From: Ichthyophonus hoferi
Lineage: Eukaryota > Opisthokonta > Ichthyosporea > Ichthyophonida > Ichthyophonidae
Length of the DNA: 11,446 bases
Reading direction: 5' to 3'
Assembly: GCA_002751075.1 (NCBI GenBank)
Contig: NAOQ01001078.1
Span: 1,460 to 12,905 of the forward strand
In this document: positions 1 through 8,245 of the stretch, piece by piece
Layout: each line of letters begins with the position of its first letter
Numbering within the stretch: position 1 is the stretch's first letter
Translations under genes and position numbers: made by a program
Notes under the pieces: model-generated
Told to the model about the DNA's origin: nothing
Databases searched by the model: none
The model's input: only the letters and a program-made list of their open reading frames with translations

Positions 1-14
1 GTATGAATAAGTTA

Positions 15-17
<3 letters not shown>

Positions 18-55
<38 letters not shown>

Positions 56-75
56 TGTGTGTATGACTGTGTGTT
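18..75. repeat. (TA)n then TG-rich microsatellite
   Basis: A pure TA dinucleotide run (18-52) passes into a TG-rich tract. It lies downstream of the last visible minus-strand exon, probably in that gene's next intron. No exon could be supported in 1-353: candidate minus-strand acceptors there lead quickly to stops in the required phase. Confidence 0.85.
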
Positions 76-353
76 TGCTTATGTATGGCATGTACTTGTA
101 TAAAACCGGTTTACTATATTAAGAATATAATATGTCATTTATATAATTGGTTGACAGGGTATATATACTCGGGTAAATGTCCAATAGAAAAGAAAATTAA
201 TATAAGTTGATTAGAGTAATAGACTAGATTGTGGATAAAGTTAGAAAGAGAATTGTAGTAGGATTATAGGGCAATAGGAGAAGGCGAAGGGGGCAATTGG
301 AAGTAGACCGTTGACCCACATAGATATCCCATATAGATATATACCATATATAC

Positions 354-1272
354 CTTTCTATCTGCTTAGGTAACTCGTCCTTAGTCCAGGTAAGATGTCC
401 CTGTCTCCCTATTGGTCTATTTACCGATATAGATCTAGCAGCTGTACTTTTAACTGCAGGAACTGACTGGGTTTTCTCAGTGTTCACCCATGTCTTATTG
501 GTAGAAATGGCTTGATTGGGGTTATTTGCTGCTTTTGTATTCGTCAGATTCAGGGAGGTGGTAGGACGGATAGTTTTAATTGGCCTAAAAGAGATAAGAG
601 GACTAGCAGGTAAAATATGATTGGTCGTCTGCGATCGGATTGCTCTCTTTGGTGTTTTCCTTACCTGACCTACATGATTTTGAACCAATAGTCTGGGGGT
701 AGAGGGTATAGAGGGTATAGGACTGGTTGATGGTGGGGTAGGTTGAGGAGAGGGCTGAGGGGTTTGGCCTGCTATCCATGTTCTATTTTTAGACACACTA
801 GTGTGTGGTTGGATAGTAGTAGATGACTGAATAAGATGCGCTGATTGTTGTTTCAAGAGCACGGATTGGTTTAGATTACTCTGATTTAATGAAGTGGTTT
901 TATTGGTTAGCTGTGTTTTGGGCTGTACCTGAAAGTTTGATTTTTGTTGGGTCCGGGTGGGTCTCTGTAGTGTTTGTATTGGTCGAGATAATGATAATGG
1001 TGCTTTGTAAGCCAATGGAGTGTTATTTGGTAATTGGCCAGGTGTGATTAGTGGGCGGGGTACAAGAGATGGTCTATAAACAGACTGTACAGCAACGGTT
1101 GGTGGCGTGGCTGTTTTTAATTGGCCAGGGGCTACCCATTGCCGCCTACCCACACGAGGATATATTGAGTGTGCTTGGGTATGAGAGGTAGAGGTAGATC
1201 TACGTGCCGATAGCTGGTTGGCTGCTTGTAGTTGAAGAGCCAATTGTTGCTTCTTTTGTTTGTTAATGGTGT
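354..1272 (-). CDS. Exon 2 of the minus-strand gene (phase 1 in, phase 2 out)
   Basis: Continuously open for 919 nt. The acceptor is an AG at 1274-1273 behind a strong pyrimidine tract (CACCTCCCTTATAG on the minus strand). The donor is GTATAT starting at 353, after GAAAG. The split codon from exon 1 (G plus AC) makes Asp20. The open frame continues past the donor to a stop near 224, but that tail is AT-rich and unlike the exon, so I treat it as intron. Confidence 0.75.
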
Positions 1273-2287
1273 CTATAAGGGAGGTGATTGGAGATGGTAT
1301 AGGGTATTAATACCAATATTAGTATATATGTATGATATTATGTATGTATAATTGTACGTATGCATGTATGTATGTATGATGGCATAATAGGATGTATGTA
1401 TGCATGTATGTGTCTCATGCTATGACATTATACCTATCCGTATAACGTATATTATTAATACCAACATTAGTATATATATAATACTATTACATTACACCTA
1501 TATATGTTTATAATGTAATAGTTCATCTGATCTTTTGGGGTGTTATAAAACAAATAATCAAATATGTCTGGCTTTTTTATGAAAGAATAATGACCAGTAA
1601 TTAGGGACTAATAAAGAAAAAGAGATACATAATAATACAAGTATAAATGATCTGATACAATGTTACGTAAAGTAAGGTTTAGAAGTATTCAGGATGAATA
1701 TGTTATAAGACTAGACAAGAAGAAGGTAATGATATGATAAGGTAAGATAGTATAGTGTAAGACAGTGTAATAATAAAAGGGAATATAATATAATATAGTA
1801 TAGTACATGCAACATAATATAATATAATATATCGTAAGATAACATAATATAATATAATACAATACTATGAAATACAGCGCAATACAACACAAAATGATAT
1901 ATTGCTATTGAAACACAAATAATACCAGACTTGCATTATAATATAATGTCCTCAACCACTCCTACAATAAAATGCGTAGTGTAAATACTTACCACTACCA
2001 CTACATAAAAATAAATTATAACATAATTGCAATGTAGTAGTACTCAAAAATAATATTGTATTAACTCGTAAACATATAACGGTACATTATATAGCATGCA
2101 TAAAAAAAGTACACAAACACACAAATATACACACCTACATCCACACATGCATACACACATGTAAAATATCCATTTGAAATTAACCCGTAAACCCGCAACA
2201 ACAACAACAAAAACAAAAACATCGAGTACCTTTCAACAGTTCCATTCTAGCTACAAGTTCATGCTTGTCTTTCTTATTGTCACCCAT
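354..2287 (-). CDS. Partial gene, first two coding exons: Pro/Ser/Thr/Gln-rich basic protein, possibly ZC3H3-like
   Basis: Spliced join, minus strand: exon 1 from 2287 to 2230, exon 2 from 1272 to 354, then off the left edge. The 325 visible residues begin MGDNKKDKHELVARMELLK, with a charged Leu-rich helix-like segment (about 8-36). The rest looks disordered and basic, with PTPPSTSP-type stretches. Four short Trp motifs recur at about residues 65 (RRQWVAPG), 185 (KNRTWIAG), 281 (TNKTWVNT) and 315 (HLTWTKDE). From memory, human ZC3H3 (nuclear mRNA export and polyadenylation, C-terminal CCCH fingers) starts with a similar Leu-rich segment (QLRRQIRLLQ..LIDDYK) and has KWVA/YKWK-type Trp motifs in its disordered half. 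That is the best guess, but no zinc finger is in the window to prove it. The start is the first ATG after an A-run; no splice acceptor precedes it, and A at -3 with G at +4 is a good context. The gene is head-to-head with SETD3. Confidence 0.75.
1328..1412. repeat. Interrupted (TATG)n microsatellite
   Basis: Runs of GTAT/ATGT units with GCATGTATG variants. Confidence 0.7.
1690..1880. repeat. Degenerate A/T-rich short-period repeat
   Basis: Irregular 5-nt-like words (ATAAT, ATAAG, TAGTA) repeat along about 190 bp. Its complement resembles the TATACTATATC repeat in SETD3 intron 1. Open frames across it encode only Tyr/Ile/Leu/Cys runs and are not genes. Confidence 0.6.
2230..2287 (-). CDS. Exon 1 of the minus-strand gene (residues 1-19 plus one base)
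   Basis: The ATG is the complement of 2285-2287. The exon reads MGDNKKDKHELVARMELLK and ends AAAG before GTACTC. It joins exon 2 in phase to give ...LLK-DTINKQKKQQ..., a continuous charged helix, which supports both the start and the junction. No AG acceptor lies just upstream, only an A-run and a TA repeat, so this should be the first coding exon. Confidence 0.75.
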
Positions 2288-2302
2288 TTTTTTTTATACT
2301 TA

Positions 2303-2329
2303 ATATATATATATATATATATATATATA
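2303..2329. repeat. (TA)n microsatellite
   Basis: Pure TA run about 15 bp upstream of the minus-strand start codon, in its likely 5' leader or promoter. Confidence 0.85.
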
Positions 2330-2897
2330 ATGAGTGTTTAAAGAGTATGTAGTTGTTTATAAATAATATAAACCCAAAAATCAAATTATAAATTATAGAA
2401 CTAGGTATTAAATATGAAATTATGATTATAGTATATCTACACCAATATATTGTTGGTTTTTGTGTTTATAAGTACAGTTCCCGCTTTAATTTTGTTGTTA
2501 ATTAAGTCATTAATACTATTGGTTGATTATGTTTATAAATGTATTTTAATGCTAATGTTAATTAATTAATTAATAACATTAGTCATCTAGCTATTTATTA
2601 TTATTTATCATATATAATGCATTTCGTCATGGTTATTCCGACAAAATGCCTAATATCATTGGACTAGGCCTGGCTAATATTTAAATATAAAAAAGATGAA
2701 TCGATCGCTCACATTAATATTGGACCCCTAAAGCAACCTATTTAATATATTATTTATAGCCTAATACAATATAAATAATCATGCTATATCATACTATATC
2801 ATAACCACAACATTGTACAATGATAAAATGATTGTATATTATAACATGTAAACATTAATATTATATAATTTGCACATTTAGCGCGTAGATATCAATA

Positions 2898-2942
2898 CAC
2901 GTGTGTAGCTTTGCGTCATTTTCTGTCCAATCCCCATCCAAT
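2898..2942 (+). promoter_or_regulatory. Putative proximal promoter of SETD3: E-box, CRE-like site, two CCAAT boxes
   Basis: CACGTG (2898-2903) is a palindromic E-box. TTGCGTCATT (2911-2920) resembles an ATF/CREB half site. Two CCAAT motifs (2927-2931 and 2938-2942) sit in a short tandem (GTCCAATCCCC, ATCCAATCCCC) 21-36 bp before the ATG. This is motif matching only. Being so close to the ATG, some of these may be in the 5' UTR, or the gene may have a very short leader. Confidence 0.35.
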
Positions 2943-2962
2943 CCCCAGCAACACAGAGCAGC

Positions 2963-3026
2963 ATGGCTTCAACCGACGCTCCTCCTCCTCCTCCTCACAT
3001 TCAAGCTCTCCTCAATGTGGAAAAAT
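2963..3026 (+). CDS. SETD3: SETD3 exon 1 (residues 1-21)
   Basis: Reads MASTDAPPPPPHIQALLNVEK and ends AAAAAT before GTAATG. The Pro-rich start is not conserved; IQALL may match human ILNLTSELL. An alternative donor (GTGGAA at 3017, phase 0) would pair with an acceptor before 3473 and also keep frame, removing about 7 residues. Confidence 0.7.
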
Positions 3027-6000
3027 GTAATGTCTTTCTCTTTATCTGTATCTCTTTCTCTCTTTCTTTAATATATATCTTTACACTCAATTTACCGGTT
3101 ATAATTAACATTTGTTTTCCTTATTGCCAACTTGTTTATTTGTAGTGATTATATTACCATAGCATGGACATGTACTCTCACGGGGATAATATACTTCTGT
3201 TCTTATTTGTTCAGCTAGTTATATGTGGATAGAGACCTATAAAACCTGATCATATTGTACCATAGCGCATCATACTATGTTGTATCATACTCGTTTATAT
3301 CATACTCTATCTTATTATACTATATTATACCATACTCTACCTTATTATACTATATTATACCATATTATACTATATCATATCATACTCTACCTTATTATAC
3401 TATATCATACCATACTTATCTTATTATACTATATCATACTACATCCTATCATACTATCTAGTTGTATCTCAGTCACCCTCCGTCCAAGTTACTATTGCAC
3501 AGCAATGGGAAAACACTGAAAGCTTGCATAGGGCACTGGAGGATTTGATGAAGATCCAGAAAGGTGTGTATATATGTGTGTATGTGTATGTTTGTATGTA
3601 TATGTGTGTGTATGCATATGCATATGAATGCATATATAAAAAGTTTTAAAATGAGTATTAAAAAGACTGGGAACTGTCTTAATTGGCTTTAGTTACGTTT
3701 ACACATTTATTTGTCTGCATATAGTAATAATGGTCGATGTACATTACGTCATCTACATGCATCCTAACCTATGACATTCTACCTATATATGGATTAGTAT
3801 GAACCTGAAATCACAATGTAAGCCAATTAGATAGGGTGCACTATTAATATACGTGGTTAATAGGTACTAAGTGTATATGGTATATATATATATATATATA
3901 TATACCCATCTCCTTAGACTAGTAATAATCTCCCTATACCTCACCCTAGACCCCAGCTACCTCTCTACACCCCCTTCCACTGAATTTTCTTCTTTTGAAT
4001 CTTGGCTGGAGAAGGAGAATTTCCCATCCAGTAGCGTGAAAATTGGAAAGACTGAAGCTGCCGGCAATGGGTTATATGCTACCAAGGATATTAAGGTGTG
4101 TATAGGGAGATATAATAGAATGCACAGCTATGTAGATATATATAGTAAAACGGATTACACATGTTCCAATAACATTCCTCTGCTAAAAAACTATAAAAAG
4201 TTTACTTTGGGAAATTATTATATTTTAATCACCAATCACCTACCATTACAAATACAAGTTAAAATAAATAAAAAAGGGTTTAAAATGCATATGTTGCATT
4301 ATTATTATATCTATTATAACCCATGTCCTTTTGATCAGTAGTTATCAATTCCCTTCTGCTGTATGTTATGTTTTAATTACCAATCACCAACTGTTATTAG
4401 CACAAGTTAAAATAAATAAGAATGGATTTAAAATACAGGTTGCTAATGTAAATTAAAAATGGGGGGATCTATCAGAAAGATGACTTGATAGTGCAAGTAC
4501 CTGAACGGTTCATGTTGACTAATATTTCTCCAAAAGACTCAGCTGTGGGTAGGTGTATGCATGTATTTCTATATATGTATAGACACTTATTATACAACTT
4601 ATGTATCTTTATACATTTTTTTATCTATATTTATTGAGGTAACATATATATATATAGACATCTATTATACAACCGCTCCTTTTAAGGTACCCCTATTACG
4701 TCAGACCTCTATTTAACCCAACCACGTTTATATAATATCTATATACATTTGCACATATATATATTATTCCGACTATGCTATATCCTATCCTATACCATAT
4801 CCTATACTAACTATATCTTATCCGATATACACACATATGTAGCTTCTTTAATACAATCGGATCAGCTCCTACAAGACGTTCCTTCTACCGCTCTGGCTCT
4901 TCAATTGGTCGCCCAGGCCAGAACTGCGTCATCGTTTTGGAGACCGTATATAGAAATATCCAACTTATATTACTGTATAGTATTAGTGTTAATATGGTAT
5001 TATTATTGTTATTATTATTATTATTATTATTACTAATTGGGTCCCTATCTCTTACAAATACATGACCCTTAACCTATCCACTTGCTTCCCCGTACCTTCA
5101 ACACCCCTCTCTATTTCACATTGGAGGAGTTAGCGGCCTTGAAGCCCTCTCCCATGCATGGTAAGGCCATCTCTCTCTCTCCCTCTCTTCCTTTTTTTCT
5201 CTCTCTCCCCTTATCTCTCTGTATATCCATATTGCTTTGTCTGTCTATTTACTGTACCTATTCCCTTCATACATTAGATGCTAGTAGGTATACACCAATT
5301 CAGATATTATAATAACTGTCTGTAACCCATAGCCCTTAATATGGTTAATCTTTCTACAATCTAATCTAATGTACTAATAGCCCAGGCGCAGCGCTATTTA
5401 ATTAATATGACAAGACAATACCTCTATTTGCGTCTGAAGCTCTCAACGGTAGGTAGATGGATTTATAGATATATTGATAGGTAGATAAATATATATACAT
5501 GCATTTATACTCCTTCCACCCTATATCGCATCTTTATTTACTTTTACTAATTAACTTTTAATTTCTAATTTTTTAAATCTTGCAATTGGTCAGCTCAGAT
5601 AGTAACGCCACTCTTTCTTAATCACATATTTACACCAATCTAATTGCATCCCAATACCTCACCTATTATCATGCATACTATCATACATACCACCCTATGT
5701 ACTGTCATATATACTAATATATATTTACATATAGATGGATATGTTTAAGAATAGCGATTTCACCTATAGGGAATTCCGCTGGGCAATTTCTGTGGTAATG
5801 ACTCGCCAAAACAGGTAATTGTAGTTATTATTATTATTATTACTATCGCTTACTATTACCTATTATTACATATATACATAATATAGGTCGTGCTAAAATA
5901 TATCCTTACTAGCATGATTATTAACGAATATAAACCAAGATATATTTATTCATATCATGCGGTTCGTTAATATATTAAATTATATTATAATGCACATCCA

Positions 6001-8209
6001 CCCAGTAAGTATATGTTCTTTATTTTTTGTGTTCTTCCTTAACCAACCATCTGTGCATTTTAAAAGCAATCATTGCTAGCATATCGGAAATGGCGAAACC
6101 TTTGCTCATTCAAATGTTCAATAATGCATATATATATAATTAATGATTGATGATGGTTGGCTCTAGAGTGTCCCAGTAATAAATTTGCCTGTTACAATGT
6201 ACAATAGGGTATATATAAAAACATAGTTCTGATTATAATTATAAGATTAACTACTGATTATGGTTGGTTGTAGAGTGCCAGTGGCAATAGATGGAGAGGG
6301 AGATATTACATGGGGGTATGGTCTCATTCCATTCTGGGATATGGCCAATCACACACCAGAGGGAGAGGTGAGCTGCATGATTTGTAGTACTATATGTATA
6401 GTATATAGTATATATATGTAATATGTATATATATATCGTTCTATTAGGGGATAACACTAAATGCACTCTACAGGGAGGGGCTGGTTGTCTATCTATCTTT
6501 CCATACTATCTATCTATATTATCTATCTATATTATTTATCTATCTCTATATAATCTATCTATCTTTCCATACTATATATATACCCCACTCATACCATACC
6601 ATTCCCAGATTACCACCTTTTTTAACTCTCAGTCGAAGTCTACTGAGTGCCACGCTGTGAGAGACTTCAAAGAGGGAGAGGAGGTAAATATATGTGCTAG
6701 CTTGATATATATACGTATGTAGGGTTGTAGTTAGTATATGGTCACTGTGTTTATATGTGGTTATGTGAATATGATCGTGAAGGACCCGTAGTAGTAATAG
6801 CAATAGAAATGATAATAATAATAGTAATAATAATAATAATAATAAATCTTATACAGGTCTATATCTACTATGGTAATAGAACGTCTTCTGAGTTCCTATT
6901 GCACAGTGGTTTTATCCCTCCTCCAAGAACCAATGATAGTCTGGTTATCCCTCTTGGTATCTCCCAAGCAGATCCTCTCTTTAACCAGAAGAATACTCTC
7001 TTAGCGGCTATTGGTTTAAAGCCGTATGATTATCCACTGTCTATCGTTTTATAATTTTAAATTTTTTTAAAGTCATGCAACCCTATTGACTACATACACT
7101 CCGCAAACCCCTCGTACATATCAAACATATTTTTGTTATTATTATTATTACTATGATTATTATTATTCCAACTACTATTATTACTAACGTCTATAGGATT
7201 ACAGCCATATGGCTATTCAATGTCTATTGTTTTATAATTTTAAAATATTTTAAAATTGTGCAACCCTATTGAATAGATAGATTCCACAAACCCCATCATA
7301 CATATCCAATATATTTTCTGTTATATTATTAATATTATTACTATTATGATTACTGTTCTCATTAGTATTACCATTACTATTACTATCCCTGCATAATTAT
7401 GAATATTCGGGTAGCCAGGCTGTTTCATACATACACATATTGTATATGGTTCTGCCCGTGTGTATCTATTCACATATACCCTCTCTACCTCTCCTCTCTA
7501 ATTAACTGCTAATTAACTCTCTCCAATCAAAATCCAGTTCTGCTGGCTGGCCATTAGTCACTCAATCCCGATTGGATGGAAGATTGATGTCCTTCCTACG
7601 TGTAATGTGCATGAACTCTTCCCAATTGGATGAAGTGGCTAAAATGGAATCTTGGATGTTGTCTGTTGCACTTACCCAGGTGCGTGTTTATCCCATGAAA
7701 AGGGCGGAAGTGTTATATGATGCGATATTACGTCATATTTAAACTGTATATATGCATACGGTGCCTGTATGGTATTATTTATAATAGTTAAGTGTAAATA
7801 GGCTGTAACTGAGATTACAGGATTAGCCCGGTACCATTTAGGCTGATATTTGATTGGCTACAGGCGGACAAGCCCATCACCAAGGAGAATGATCTAGCTC
7901 TATGTACATTCTTGGATCAGCGTTGTAAATTACTGTTATCACAGTATAAACCTATTGAGGTAAGTGTGTATATAATACTGTAATGCTATAGGAGTATATG
8001 TGATTCAACTACTACTTAAGTTTTTAATATGAGATATTAATCGCTGCTTTGTACATGTTAAAATATTGTAATAAGTGTGTATACAATCCTGTTATATTAT
8101 AAAGTTACGTAAGTTTTTAGTTTTCGATATTACCATAAACATAGCTCTTTTCGGATTGGTTTTCAACTAAGTGTGCAATCTTGGGTCAGTTAAATAATCC
8201 GTTGCATGC

Positions 8210-8245
<36 letters not shown>

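Larger units (their letters stand above)
1273..2229 (-). other. Intron 1 of the minus-strand gene (957 bp)
   Basis: Donor GTACTC at 2229 and acceptor at 1273; phases agree (1/1). The content is low complexity: a TATG-type tract (about 1328-1412), a 148-bp-spaced direct repeat (1305 and 1453), and a degenerate ATAAT/ATAAG-rich stretch (about 1690-1880). No RNA gene or element was recognised. Confidence 0.7.
2288..2962. promoter_or_regulatory. Divergent intergenic region between two head-to-head genes
   Basis: These 675 bp separate the two start codons, so both promoters must lie here. The centre is AT-rich with TTAAT repeats (about 2558-2576). No open frame or RNA gene was seen. Denser sequence with recognisable sites appears only in the last 85 bp next to SETD3. 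Transcription start sites cannot be placed by eye. Confidence 0.5.

Noticed and set aside
1689-1892. Minus-strand open frame of 67 codons
   Set aside because: Only Tyr/Ile/Leu/Cys runs produced by a degenerate AT repeat inside an intron.
3255-3519. Overlapping plus-strand open frames of 68 and 80 codons
   Set aside because: Both are translations of the TATACTATATC repeat in SETD3 intron 1; the second merely runs into exon 2 in the wrong frame.
4956-5081. Ordinary GT-AG intron between exons 5 and 6 (donor GTATAT at 4946)
   Set aside because: No AG lies between 4987 and 5081, an in-frame stop precedes exon 6, and only the AT-AC junction preserves the protein alignment.
6555-6803. Minus-strand open frame of 82 codons
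   Set aside because: Antisense shadow of SETD3 exon 10 and flanking microsatellites; no recognisable domain.
7052-7054. TAA as the main stop codon of SETD3
   Set aside because: Exons 12-14 clearly continue the conserved LSMT domain in phase from a donor at 7024; the stop matters only if the intron is retained.
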